Below, one piece after another: positions 35,120-44,462 of a DNA stretch of 64,000 nt. The position numbers and the translations under genes are program-made. The stretch comes from Bradyrhizobium stylosanthis (GTDB lineage Bacteria > Pseudomonadota > Alphaproteobacteria > Rhizobiales > Xanthobacteraceae). The first letter of the stretch is position 1. Every line of letters begins with the position of its first letter. The DNA is taken from NCBI RefSeq assembly GCF_001641335.1, contig NZ_LVEM01000006.1, positions 434,142 to 498,141 of the forward strand. Direction: 5' to 3'. Under the pieces are notes generated by a model. It saw only the letters and a program-made list of their open reading frames with translations, had not been told where the DNA came from and ran no database searches.

Positions 35120-35401
35120 ATGGGTTCTCATGCCAGAGAAGGCGCGTGTGCGTTCGCTTGGCGGAACTACTTGCTGGTCCACAGTGGCATCAGCGAGAAT
35201 GATGACAGGCGCTCCGCCCTCCACCGCTACATTTCCAATCTTCGCGATACCGGCGAAGATGATTTCGATCTCCTGCAAATCGCCGCAGTCGCCTACCTGA
35301 AAAAGCTGGACGAATTGCACGACGAGCAATGTGCGCGGCTCGCGGCAGATCAGATTTTGGCCGAGCGCCTGGAAGAACGCAGTTCACAGCAAGGCCGATA
35401 G
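35120..35401 (+). CDS. Uncharacterised small protein (93 aa)
   Basis: A soluble, probably helical protein beginning MGSHAREGACAFAWRNYLL. An AGGGAGGTG immediately upstream of 35120 strongly supports this start. Landmarks are the HRYISNLRDTGEDDFDLLQI segment and an acidic/basic C-terminal helix (ADQILAERLEERSSQQGR). No motif points to function. The next gene follows in the same direction after 36 bp and also has a good RBS, so the two may be an operon. Confidence 0.65.
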   Translation: MGSHAREGACAFAWRNYLLVHSGISENDDRRSALHRYISNLRDTGEDDFDLLQIAAVAYLKKLDELHDEQCARLAADQILAERLEERSSQQGR

Positions 35402-35437
35402 CTTAGGCAACAGCACCAGAGCGAAGGAGCGAACAGC

Positions 35438-35665
35438 ATGGCAGACAACACCAATGCAGATCGTTTCGCGAGCGAGCCGCAACGACGTATCGCCGCCGCG
35501 ACAGCAATGGGCATGAATGCCCTGAAGCCGATGATGCACTTTCAGATCTCAATGCTGAGGATGTGGGCCGACAGCATCGAGAGGTTCGAGGCCAACTACG
35601 AAAAGAAGTTGGAAGAAACGGCAACCTCGGCCGAGGAACGGTCGGACAAGGATCGCGCCGCGTAA
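35438..35665 (+). CDS. Uncharacterised small helical protein (75 aa)
   Basis: A 75-residue protein preceded by AAGGAGCG at a good distance. A polar N-terminus is followed by an amphipathic stretch with several Met and Trp residues (NALKPMMHFQISMLRMWADSIERFEANYEKKLEE) that resembles phasin-like or membrane-surface helices, then an acidic end. The resemblance is weak and no assignment is made. It is convergent with the Yej transporter genes. Confidence 0.65.
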   Translation: MADNTNADRFASEPQRRIAAATAMGMNALKPMMHFQISMLRMWADSIERFEANYEKKLEETATSAEERSDKDRAA

Positions 35666-35750
35666 ATCAACGCGACTGGCCCGGTGAGACCACCTTAGTC
35701 ACAATTGGAAGCGTCCCTGGAGCCGCGCTCGCACGCCTGGAAATGGCGGG

Positions 35751-37388
35751 CTACGTCGCCACCGCCCCGTTGCCCGCCGTCTCCAGCCGGAACGCCGCAG
35801 CGAACAGGGCCCGCGTGTAGTCCGTCTTCGGGTTCTTGAACAGCTCGGCGGCCTGGCCTTCCTCGACCACCTTGCCGCCGCGCATCACGATGAGGTGGCT
35901 GGCGAGCGAGGCGACGACGCGCAGATCGTGCGAGATGAACATGTAGGTGAGCTCGCGCTTGCGCTGGAGCTCGCGCAGCAGATCCACCATCTGGGCCTGG
36001 AACAGCATGTCGAGCGCGCTGGTCGGCTCGTCCAGCACGACGAAATCCGGCTCCAGCACCACCGCGCGCGCGATCGAGATGCGCTGACGCTGGCCGCCGG
36101 AGAATTCGTGGGGATAGCGGTGGCGCGTCTCCGGCTTCAGCCCGACATCTTCCAGCGCCTTGACGACGCGCGCCTCGCGCTCCTCGCGCGAGAGGTTCGG
36201 CTGATGCACGGACAGGCCCTCGGCGATGATGTCGGCGACCGACATGCGCGGGCTGAGCGAGCCGAACGGATCCTGGAATACGATCTGCATGTCGCGCCGG
36301 AATGGGCGCATCTCCTTGAAGCGCAGGCCCTGAATGTCCTGGCCGAGGAACACGATGCGGCCATTCGAGGAAATCAGCCGCAACAGCGCCAGCCCCAGCG
36401 TGGTCTTGCCCGAGCCGGATTCGCCGACGACGCCGAGCGTCTCGCCCTTGCGCACGGCGACGCTGACGCCGTCGACCGCCTTGATGTGACCGACCGTCTT
36501 GCGCATCAGGCCGCGCTTGATCGGAAACCAAACCTTCAGATCGTCCGCCGACATCACCACCGGCGCGTCCGGCTGCGGCGGCGCCGGATCTGGCTTGGGC
36601 TCCGCGGCAAGCAGATCGCGCGTATAGGGATGCTTCGGGGTCTTGAAGACCTGCTCGACCGGCCCCTGCTCGACGATCACGCCGCCCTTCATGACGCAGA
36701 CGGTGTCGGCAATGCGGCGGACGATGCCGAGGTCATGGGTGATGAACAGCAGGCTCATGCCGAGCCGGGAACGGATCTCGGCGAGCAGCGCCAGGATCTG
36801 CGCCTGCACGGTGACGTCGAGCGCCGTGGTGGGCTCGTCCGCGATCAACAGGTCCGGCTCGTTGGCGAGCGCCATCGCGATCATGACGCGCTGGCGCTGG
36901 CCGCCGGAGAGCTGATGCGGATAGCTCTTCAGCCGCGTCTCGGGTTCGGGAATGCCGACCTGCGTCAAGAGCTCCAGGGTCCGCTTGCGCGCCTCGGCAT
37001 TGCTGGTCGGATTGTGCAGCTGGATGATCTCGCCGATCTGCGCCTCGATCGTGTGCAGCGGATTGAGCGAGGTCATCGGCTCCTGGAAGATGATGGAGAT
37101 GTCGCTGCCGCGGATTCCCCGCATCTGCTGCTCGGACTGGTCGATCAGCTCCTGTCCCTTGAAGCGGATACTGCCCGAGGGGTGCGAGGCGTTCGGATAG
37201 GGCAGCAGCTTGAGGATCGAGAGTGCGCTGACCGACTTGCCGGAGCCGGATTCGCCGACCAGCGCGACGCACTCGCCGCGCTTGATCTGGAACGAGACCT
37301 TGTCGACCGCGAGCGTGGTGGCGCCACCCTGGTGGAAGGCCACCGAGAGGTCGCGCACGCTAAGGAGGGGCTGGTTGATCGCGTCCAT
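35751..37388 (-). CDS. yejF: Peptide ABC transporter ATP-binding protein YejF (two fused ATPases)
   Basis: A 545-residue ATPase with two ABC modules. The first has Walker A GESGSGKS near residue 45, signature LSGGQRQRVMIAMAL and DEPTTALD. The second has Walker A GESGSGKTT, signature FSGGQRQRISIARA and DEPTSALD, then a C-terminal region of the oligopeptide type. It energises the YejABEF importer, known in enterobacteria to take up microcin C and oligopeptides. It begins 4 bp after yejE. Confidence 0.94.
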   Translation of the reverse strand: MDAINQPLLSVRDLSVAFHQGGATTLAVDKVSFQIKRGECVALVGESGSGKSVSALSILKLLPYPNASHPSGSIRFKGQELIDQSEQQMRGIRGSDISIIFQEPMTSLNPLHTIEAQIGEIIQLHNPTSNAEARKRTLELLTQVGIPEPETRLKSYPHQLSGGQRQRVMIAMALANEPDLLIADEPTTALDVTVQAQILALLAEIRSRLGMSLLFITHDLGIVRRIADTVCVMKGGVIVEQGPVEQVFKTPKHPYTRDLLAAEPKPDPAPPQPDAPVVMSADDLKVWFPIKRGLMRKTVGHIKAVDGVSVAVRKGETLGVVGESGSGKTTLGLALLRLISSNGRIVFLGQDIQGLRFKEMRPFRRDMQIVFQDPFGSLSPRMSVADIIAEGLSVHQPNLSREEREARVVKALEDVGLKPETRHRYPHEFSGGQRQRISIARAVVLEPDFVVLDEPTSALDMLFQAQMVDLLRELQRKRELTYMFISHDLRVVASLASHLIVMRGGKVVEEGQAAELFKNPKTDYTRALFAAAFRLETAGNGAVAT

Positions 37389-37392
37389 GGCC

Positions 37393-38571
37393 TTACCTGA
37401 ACGTCTTGCGCGGATCGAAGGCGTCGCGCACGGCTTCGCCGATGAAGATCAGCAGCGACAGCATGATCGCGACCGAGAAGAAGCCGGAGAAGCCGAGCCA
37501 GGGCGCCTGCACATTGGCCTTGGCCTGCGACAGCAGCTCGCCGAGCGAAGGCGATCCCGGCGGCAGACCGAAGCCGAGGAAATCGAGCGCCGTCAGTGTC
37601 ATCACCGAGCTCGACACGATGAACGGCAGGAACGTCATGGTCGCCACCATCGCGTTCGGCAGCAGATGACGGAACATGATCACCGGGTTGGAGACGCCGA
37701 GCGCCCGTGCCGCCTGGATATATTCGAAATTGCGCCCGCGCAGGAATTCGGCCCGTACCAGACCGACCAGCGAGACCCAGGAGAACAGCAAGAGGATGCC
37801 GAGCAGCACGAAGAAGCCGGGCACGAGCACCGAGGACAGGATCAGGAGAAGGTAGAGCGAGGGTATCGCCGTCCAGATCTCGATGAAGCGTTGGAAGATC
37901 AGGTCGACCCGGCCGCCGAAATAGCCCTGCACCGCGCCCGCCGCGATGCCGACGACGGACGAGACGATGGTGAGGCAGAGGCCGAACAGCACCGAGATGC
38001 GGAAGCCGTAGATCAGCCGCGCCACCACGTCGCGACCCTGATCATCGGTGCCGAGCCAGTTGTATTCGAGGTCGCGGCAACTCTTCAGCCCCTTCTTCTC
38101 CACCACCGGCTGGCATTGCTTCTCCGTCAGCATCCAGGTCGGCGGCGACGGCGCCGGCGTCGGCAGGTCGAGATTGTGGGTGTCGTAGGAGTAACGGATC
38201 AGCGGCCAGACGATGGTGCCGCCCTTGTCCTTGATCAGCTTCTGCAGATAGGGGTCGCGGTAGTCCGCCGCCGTCTCGAAATCGCCGCCGAAGGTCGTCT
38301 CCGAATAGGTGACGAAGGCAGGCCAATAGAGGCGGCCGTCGAACTTGATCAGGAAGGGCCGATCGTTGGCGATCAGCTCGGCGAACAGCGAGACCACGAA
38401 CAGGATGATGAAGATCCAGAACGACCAGTAGCCGCGCCGGTTGGCCTTGAAGTTCTGCCAGCGCCGCTTGTTGAGCGGCGAGGGCGCGAACGGCTTGCGC
38501 GTGATCGGAACGGCATCGCCGAGCGGCGACTTCGCCGTGGTCTCGATCGGCGTCGGTGCGGTGATCGTCAT
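37393..38571 (-). CDS. yejE: Peptide ABC transporter permease YejE
   Basis: An inner-membrane permease of the DppC/YejE type, 392 residues with the ATG at 38571 (MTITAPTPIE) overlapping the yejB stop by 1 bp. A first span near residue 45 precedes a long periplasmic loop (about residues 70-175), typical of YejE. The binding-protein-dependent-transport motif is in the segment LVRAEFLRGRNFEYIQAARALG. It ends GEAVRDAFDPRKTFR. Confidence 0.95.
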   Translation of the reverse strand: MTITAPTPIETTAKSPLGDAVPITRKPFAPSPLNKRRWQNFKANRRGYWSFWIFIILFVVSLFAELIANDRPFLIKFDGRLYWPAFVTYSETTFGGDFETAADYRDPYLQKLIKDKGGTIVWPLIRYSYDTHNLDLPTPAPSPPTWMLTEKQCQPVVEKKGLKSCRDLEYNWLGTDDQGRDVVARLIYGFRISVLFGLCLTIVSSVVGIAAGAVQGYFGGRVDLIFQRFIEIWTAIPSLYLLLILSSVLVPGFFVLLGILLLFSWVSLVGLVRAEFLRGRNFEYIQAARALGVSNPVIMFRHLLPNAMVATMTFLPFIVSSSVMTLTALDFLGFGLPPGSPSLGELLSQAKANVQAPWLGFSGFFSVAIMLSLLIFIGEAVRDAFDPRKTFR

Positions 38572-39680
38572 CAGACCTCCCGCGCCTCGAAATCGATCCG
38601 CGGATCGATCCACATATAGGTCAGGTCGGAGACCAGGTTGATCACGAGTCCGACCAGCGAGAAGATGTAGAGCGTGCCGAACACCACGGGATAGTCGCGG
38701 TTGAGCACGCTCTCGAAGCTGAGCAGCCCGAGCCCGTCCAGCGAGAAGATGGTTTCGATCAGAAGCGAGCCGGAGAAGAAGGCGTGGATGAAGGTGCCGG
38801 GGAAGCCGGCGATCACGATCAGCATCGCGTTGCGGAAGACGTGGCCGTACAGCACCCGGTTCTCGCTGCAGCCCTTGGCGCGGGCGGTCATGACATATTG
38901 CTTGCGGATCTCGTCCAGGAACGAGTTCTTGGTCAGGAACGTCATGGTGGTGAACGCACCCAGCCCCATGGCGATCAGCGGCAGCGTCAGGTGCCAGAAA
39001 TAGTCGATGATCTTCCAGTACCAGGGAAATTGCGACCAGCCGTCCGAGGTCAGTCCGCGCAGCGGGAACCAGTTGAAGAACGAGCCGCCGGCAAACAGGA
39101 TGATGAGGAGGATCGCGAACAGGAAGCCCGGAATGGCATAGCCGAGCACGAGCACGGTCGAGGTCCAGGTGTCGAACCGCGCACCGTCATTCACCGCCTT
39201 GCGAATGCCGAGCGGGATCGAGATCAGGTAGGTCAGAAGCGTCAGCCAGAGGCCAAGCGAGATCGAGACCGGCAGCTTCTCCTTGATGAGCTGCAGCACG
39301 CTGACATCGCGGAAATAGCTCTTGCCGAAATCGAAGCGAGCGAAATTCCACACCATCAGCGCGAAGCGTTCCGGCGCCGGCTTGTCGAAGCCGAACTGCA
39401 CCTCGAGCTTCTTGATGAAATCAGGGTCGAGGCCCTGCGCGCCGCGATATTTGGAGTTGATGGCATCGCCGCCGGCACCGACCTGCCCCGGTGCGCGCTG
39501 CGCGAAGTCGCCGCCGCCCGAAATGCGCGAGGTGCCGCCGGTGTCGGCGCCAGAGAGCTGCGCGATTACGCGCTCGACCGGGCCACCCGGCGCGAACTGC
39601 ACCACGACGAAGGAGACGAAGAGGATCCCGAGCAAGGTCGGGATCATCAGGAGGAGGCGACGGGCGATATAGGCGCTCAT
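38571..39680 (-). CDS. yejB: Peptide ABC transporter permease YejB
   Basis: A 369-residue permease of the DppB/YejB type. It begins MSAYIARRLLLMIPTLLGIL, has a periplasmic loop after the first span (about residues 30-110) and the EAA-type region FLDEIRKQYVMTARAKGCSE. Its stop overlaps yejE and its start lies 2 bp after the second binding protein gene, so the whole Yej cluster is compact. Confidence 0.95.
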   Translation of the reverse strand: MSAYIARRLLLMIPTLLGILFVSFVVVQFAPGGPVERVIAQLSGADTGGTSRISGGGDFAQRAPGQVGAGGDAINSKYRGAQGLDPDFIKKLEVQFGFDKPAPERFALMVWNFARFDFGKSYFRDVSVLQLIKEKLPVSISLGLWLTLLTYLISIPLGIRKAVNDGARFDTWTSTVLVLGYAIPGFLFAILLIILFAGGSFFNWFPLRGLTSDGWSQFPWYWKIIDYFWHLTLPLIAMGLGAFTTMTFLTKNSFLDEIRKQYVMTARAKGCSENRVLYGHVFRNAMLIVIAGFPGTFIHAFFSGSLLIETIFSLDGLGLLSFESVLNRDYPVVFGTLYIFSLVGLVINLVSDLTYMWIDPRIDFEAREV

Positions 39681-39682
39681 GA

Positions 39683-41557
39683 TTATTTCGCCTGCTCGAG
39701 CTTGGCCGCCTTGGTGCCGTCATGCCACCAAATGTCGGGGGCACCGACGCCGTTGGCGTAACGCGGCAGCTTCTGCGGATGACCGAACTGGTCCCAGTAA
39801 GCCAGCCGGTGGGTCTTGTTGTACCATTGCGGCACCCAATAGCGGCCGGCGCGGAACAGGCGATCGAAGGCACGGCAGGCGATGGTCAATTCCTCGCGAC
39901 TGTCGGCCGCCATGATCTTCTCGATCATGGCGTCGATGGCCGGATTGGCGACGCCCGCAAGATTGTACGACCCCTTGGTGTTCGCGACCTGCGACGAGAA
40001 GAACGCGCGCATCGCATCGCCCGGGGTCGCCGACATGCTGAAGCGCTGGATTGTCATGTCGAAATCGAAATCTTCCTGGCGCGCCTTGTGCTGCACGGCA
40101 TCGACGACGCGCACGCTCGCCTCGATGCCAAGCGTCCCGAGATTCTTGACGTAAGGCGCATGGTGCGGCTGGAAGGAAGGCTCGTCGAGCAGGAACTCGA
40201 TCTTGAAGACCTCGCCGTTCGGCAGCACCCGCTTGCCGTCCTTGATGGGCACGCCGGCCTCGTTCAGCAATTGCTGCGCCTTGCGCAGCAGGCTGCGGTC
40301 CTGGCCGGAGCCGTCTGAAACGGGCGGCGTGAACGGCGCGGCGAACACGTCGTCGGGAACCTGGCCACGGAACGGCTCCAGCAGCTTCAGCTCCTCCGGC
40401 GACGGAGGCCCATCGCCGGCCATGAGGTCCGAATTCTGGAACGGCGACACCGTACGGGCATAGGCGCCGTACATGATGGTCTTGTTGGTCCACTCGAAAT
40501 CGAAGGCGTTGATCAGGGCCTCGCGCACGCGAGGGTCTTTGAACTTGTCGCGCCGCGTGTTGATGAACCAGCCCTGCGCACCGGAGGGCGTATCGTCGGG
40601 CACGACCTCCATCTTGACGCGACCGTCCTTCACGGCCGGGAAGTCGTAACGCGTCGCCCAGATGCGGGAGGTGAACTCCTCGCGATACAGATAGTTCTTG
40701 CCGGTGAAGCCCTCGAAGGCGACGTCGCGATCACGATAGAATTCATAGCGCACCACGTCGAAATTGTAGCTGCCGCGGCAGACCGGCAGGTTGGCAGCCC
40801 ACCAGTCCTTCACCCGCTCGTATTCGATGTAGCGATTGACCTCGAACCTGCCCACCTTGTACGGCCCCGAGCCGAGCGGGATGTCCAGCGACGACTCGTC
40901 GAACGGACGGGATGCATAATAGGCCTTGGAAAAGATCGGCAGGCCCGCGACGTAGAGCGGAACGTCGCGCGCCCGTCCCTTGGCGAAGGTGACGACCAGC
41001 GTCGCATCGTCGACGGCTTCCGCACTGACCATGTCGCGCATCTGCACGATGATCAGCGGATGTCCCTTGGTCTTCAGTGCCGTCAGCGAAAACGCAGCGT
41101 CATGGGCCGTCAGCCTGGTCCCGTCGTGGAATTTCGCCTCGGGCCGCATGGTGAAGCGATAGACCAGCTTGTCCGGCGAGATCTGCACGGATTTGGCGGC
41201 CAGCCCGTACATCGCGTCGGGCTCGTCGTTTGCGCGCACCATCAGCGGCACGAACGTCATGTCCATGCCCTGCGCGCCGTCACCCTTGAGGATGTAGGCA
41301 TTGAGCGAGTTGAAGGTCTGATAGGACTGATTGTAGGCGCGCACCGACGGAATCAGCGAGAACGTGCCGCCCTTCGGCGCGTCGAGATTGACGTAGTCGA
41401 AATGGCGGAAGTCGGCGGGATATTTGAGGTCGCCGAAGGCCGAGATGCCGTGGGCTTCGACCGGCCCTTCCGAACCCGCCGCGCCGCGCGACAGGGCGGC
41501 GCTGAGCGCACCGCCCGCACCCAGGACCAGCACATGCCGGCGTGAAAGCTGCGCCAT
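39683..41557 (-). CDS. yejA: Periplasmic oligopeptide-binding protein, YejA type (second of two)
   Basis: A 624-residue extracellular solute-binding protein family 5. The N-terminus carries a Tat-type signal (LSRRHVLVLGAGG, residues 4-16). The mature protein has ISAFGDLKYPADFRHFDYVN and APKGGTFSLIPS, both YejA hallmarks. The ATG at 41557 has a GGA upstream; the frame is open to 41683 without support. It lies 14 bp after a paralogous gene. The two may bind different peptides for the same permease. Confidence 0.93.
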   Translation of the reverse strand: MAQLSRRHVLVLGAGGALSAALSRGAAGSEGPVEAHGISAFGDLKYPADFRHFDYVNLDAPKGGTFSLIPSVRAYNQSYQTFNSLNAYILKGDGAQGMDMTFVPLMVRANDEPDAMYGLAAKSVQISPDKLVYRFTMRPEAKFHDGTRLTAHDAAFSLTALKTKGHPLIIVQMRDMVSAEAVDDATLVVTFAKGRARDVPLYVAGLPIFSKAYYASRPFDESSLDIPLGSGPYKVGRFEVNRYIEYERVKDWWAANLPVCRGSYNFDVVRYEFYRDRDVAFEGFTGKNYLYREEFTSRIWATRYDFPAVKDGRVKMEVVPDDTPSGAQGWFINTRRDKFKDPRVREALINAFDFEWTNKTIMYGAYARTVSPFQNSDLMAGDGPPSPEELKLLEPFRGQVPDDVFAAPFTPPVSDGSGQDRSLLRKAQQLLNEAGVPIKDGKRVLPNGEVFKIEFLLDEPSFQPHHAPYVKNLGTLGIEASVRVVDAVQHKARQEDFDFDMTIQRFSMSATPGDAMRAFFSSQVANTKGSYNLAGVANPAIDAMIEKIMAADSREELTIACRAFDRLFRAGRYWVPQWYNKTHRLAYWDQFGHPQKLPRYANGVGAPDIWWHDGTKAAKLEQAK

Positions 41558-41571
41558 GCGGGGGAAATCCT

Positions 41572-43473
41572 TCACGACTTCTTTGCGATCCGCGCGGCCT
41601 TGTCTGCGTCGTACCACCAGATGAACGGGAAGCCGGACTGGCCGTATTTGGGCAATTCCGAGGGCCGGCCGAAGCGGTCCCACCGCGCGGTGCGCACCTT
41701 GTTATAAGTCCATTGCGGCACGACGTAGTGATTCCACAGCAGCACGCGATCGAGCGCCTTGGTGGCCGCGACGAGGTCGTCGCGGTCCGTGGCGTAGATC
41801 AGCCGCTCGATCAGCTTGTCGACCGCCGGGTTCTTGATGCCGGCGATGTTACGCGAACCGGCGATGTCGGCGGTCTTGGACGACCAGAACTCGCGCTGCT
41901 CGTTGCCCGGTGATTGCGACTCGCCCCAGGAATTGGTGACGATGTCGAAATCCCAGTCACGCGTCCTGTTCTCGTATTGGGTCGGGTCGACCGTCCGCAC
42001 GCTCACGGCAATGCCGAGCCGCTCCAGCGACGGCTTGTAGAACAGTGTGACCCGCTCGAAGCTCGGATCCTGATTGAGCAATTCAAGCGAGAACTGGGTG
42101 CCGGTCTTGACGTCGATCAGCTTGCGGTCGCGCACCTCGTAGCCGGCCTCCTTGAGCAGGCGGAGCGCCTCGCGCAGATTGTCGCGCACGGCTTCCGGGC
42201 TGCCGCCGACCGGATTGGTGTAGGCCGTCGTGAAGACTTCGGCCGGCACCTGGGCGCGTACGGTCTCGAGGATCTCGAGCTCCTTCCCCTGCGGCAGGCC
42301 GGTCGCCATGAGCTCGTCGATGCCGTCGAAATAGCTGCTGATGCGCTTGTACTGACCGAAGAAGATCTGCTTGTTCATCTCCTCGAAGTCGAATGCGTAG
42401 TTGAGCGCGCGACGCACACGCGGATCGCTGAACTTGGCGCGGCGCAGGTTCGGCACGAAAGCCTGCATCACGCCGGAGCTGCGATTGGCGAACTCTTCGA
42501 GGATCACGCGCTTCTCGGCCACGGCCGGGAAGTCGTAGGCCGTCGCCCAGCTCTTCGCGCTGTTCTCGTTACGCCAATCGACCTGATCGGCCTTGAAAGC
42601 CTCGATCGCCACGGTGGCGTCGCGGAAATACTCGTAGCGCAGCTCGTCGAAATTATTGCGGCCCACGTTGGCGGCGAAATCGCGCCCCCAATAGTCCTTG
42701 ACGCGCTCCAGCGCGATCGAGCGTCCGGCGACGAATTCCTTGATCTTGTAGGGGCCGGAGCCCAGCGGCACTTCGAGCGTGGTCGCGGAGACATCGCGTT
42801 TGCGGCCCTGTGCATCCGTCCCTTCCCACCAATGCTTGGGCAGGACCGTGAGCTGGCCGACGATCTGCGGCAGTTCTCGATTGCCCGGCGCGTCGAACAC
42901 GAATTTCACGTCGCGCTCGCCCACCTTCTCGGCCCGGACCACATGACTGTAATAGGCCGAGTACATCGGGTGGTGCTTCTTGAAGGAATCGAGCGAGAAG
43001 ATCACGTCCTCGACCGTGACCGGCTTGCCGTCATGCCATTTGGCCTGCGACCGCAAACGATAGATGACGAAGGAGAAGTCATCGGGGTGGCTGACGGCTT
43101 CGGCCAGCGCACCGTATTCGGTCGAGACTTCGTCGAGCGCGGGCGTCAGCAGGGTTTCGTAGATGAAAGCGACCGCTCCGGACACCTGGCCCTTCACCCC
43201 CGACACGACGATGTTGAAATTGTCGAACGTGCCGACGGCGATCTGGCGCACGACGCCGCCCTTCGGCGCTTCCGGATTGACGTAGTCGAAGCGCTTGAAG
43301 TCGGCGGGATACTTGACCTTCCCGAACAGCGACAACGCATGGCGCCATGGCGGCTCGCTCGCCGATTGCGCCGCGGCCGTACCGATGACGGGAACGCCCG
43401 CCACGGAACCGAGGGCAGGGAGCGCTGCGGCCGCAGCACCGGTGAGCAGGAGATCGCGTCGGGTAATGGCCAA
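41572..43473 (-). CDS. yejA: Periplasmic oligopeptide-binding protein, YejA type (first of two)
   Basis: A 633-residue family-5 solute-binding protein with a Tat-type signal (MAITRRDLLLTGAAAAALPA). The mature part contains LSLFGKVKYPADFKRFDYVN and PEAPKGGVVRQIAVG, then the YejA signature region GVKGQVSGAVAFIYETLL. It begins the minus-strand Yej unit. It is clearly paralogous to its downstream neighbour, with matching order of landmarks, but diverged in detail. Confidence 0.94.
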   Translation of the reverse strand: MAITRRDLLLTGAAAAALPALGSVAGVPVIGTAAAQSASEPPWRHALSLFGKVKYPADFKRFDYVNPEAPKGGVVRQIAVGTFDNFNIVVSGVKGQVSGAVAFIYETLLTPALDEVSTEYGALAEAVSHPDDFSFVIYRLRSQAKWHDGKPVTVEDVIFSLDSFKKHHPMYSAYYSHVVRAEKVGERDVKFVFDAPGNRELPQIVGQLTVLPKHWWEGTDAQGRKRDVSATTLEVPLGSGPYKIKEFVAGRSIALERVKDYWGRDFAANVGRNNFDELRYEYFRDATVAIEAFKADQVDWRNENSAKSWATAYDFPAVAEKRVILEEFANRSSGVMQAFVPNLRRAKFSDPRVRRALNYAFDFEEMNKQIFFGQYKRISSYFDGIDELMATGLPQGKELEILETVRAQVPAEVFTTAYTNPVGGSPEAVRDNLREALRLLKEAGYEVRDRKLIDVKTGTQFSLELLNQDPSFERVTLFYKPSLERLGIAVSVRTVDPTQYENRTRDWDFDIVTNSWGESQSPGNEQREFWSSKTADIAGSRNIAGIKNPAVDKLIERLIYATDRDDLVAATKALDRVLLWNHYVVPQWTYNKVRTARWDRFGRPSELPKYGQSGFPFIWWYDADKAARIAKKS

Positions 43474-43634
43474 ATCAATAGTCCTGTCTTGAAGGAGGCT
43501 ACTCCTTTAAGTTCCCAATATAGGCGAGGTTTCGACGGAATATGTTGCTTTTTCCTCATGTTGGAAGGCCGGATGGCCTGCCGGATGCGGCCAAACGCCC
43601 CGATAAATTCGCCGCGAGGCCCGGATATGGAAAC

Positions 43635-43656
43635 GGCCAGGCTTTCCAGCCTGGCC
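43635..43656 (-). terminator. Hairpin terminator downstream of cycM
   Basis: On the minus strand GGCCAGGCT-GGAA-AGCCTGGCC is followed by GTTTCC. The stem is strong but the T-tract is short, so efficiency is uncertain. It lies 29 bp after the cycM stop. Confidence 0.6.
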
Positions 43657-43684
43657 GCGTCTTCCAAGTCCAGCTTTTGAGGCC

Positions 43685-44242
43685 TTACTTCGAGGCCGTC
43701 GGCAGCGGCTGCGGATGCTCCGACAGCGAATTCAGATAGGCAATGACGTCGGCGCGCTCGGAATCCTTGGGGATACCGGCGAAGCCCATCGCGGTGCCCG
43801 GGATGAAGCCCTTCGGATTGGCGATGAACTTGTTGAGGTCGTCGAAGGTCCAGGTACCGCCCTTGCCCTTCATCGCAGCCGAGAAGTTGAAGCCGTTGCG
43901 GCCCTCGCCCCGGGCTTCGCCGACGACACCATAGAGGTTCGGACCGACGCGATTCGGGCCGCCCTTTTCGAAGGTGTGGCAGGCGCCGCACTTCTTGGCG
44001 GCAGCCGCGCCCTTCTCGACGGAGGCAGTCTGGAGCAGCTTTTCGATCGGCTCGGAGGAAGCCGCGGCAGCGCCGCCTTCCTTGCCGCCATGACCGGCGT
44101 CTTCCTTCACGGCGATCTCGAAACCCGGCTTTTCCGGCATCTTCGGTGAGAATAGCGCCTGGGCGGTGAAGCTCGTCACCAGCAGGATGAGACAGGTGCC
44201 AAGAACGGCACCGAGAATTTTATTGAGTTCGAAAGAGTCCAT
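43685..44242 (-). CDS. cycM: Membrane-anchored cytochrome c, CycM type
   Basis: A 185-residue class I cytochrome c tethered by an uncleaved N-terminal helix (ELNKILGAVLGTCLILLVTSF, residues about 4-25). An Ala/Gly/Glu-rich linker follows, then the haem domain with CGACH (about residue 90), PNLYGVVG, and the axial Met region (IPGTAMGFAGIPKD). In Bradyrhizobium japonicum CycM carries electrons from the bc1 complex to the aa3 oxidase, which is family knowledge. The ATG at 44242 (MDSFELNKI) matches the known start pattern. Confidence 0.93.
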   Translation of the reverse strand: MDSFELNKILGAVLGTCLILLVTSFTAQALFSPKMPEKPGFEIAVKEDAGHGGKEGGAAAASSEPIEKLLQTASVEKGAAAAKKCGACHTFEKGGPNRVGPNLYGVVGEARGEGRNGFNFSAAMKGKGGTWTFDDLNKFIANPKGFIPGTAMGFAGIPKDSERADVIAYLNSLSEHPQPLPTASK

Positions 44243-44462
44243 TTCCGGCCAGGCCCCACACCGCAAGAAGGATTAGCGGCCGGGCGGCCGCCAGGACGAG
44301 CCTCGGGAGAATCAAAAACGTTCCTTATTGTTTCCCCGAGTTTTGCCATTGAGATATCGGTTTGCCCGGGGTCTGGCAACCCGTATAAGCGACCCGGCTT
44401 TCAGCCCGTCCCCACCCCATTTCTCGGCGCGGAAAACGCCCCATTTCCAGGCTCATGAACCG

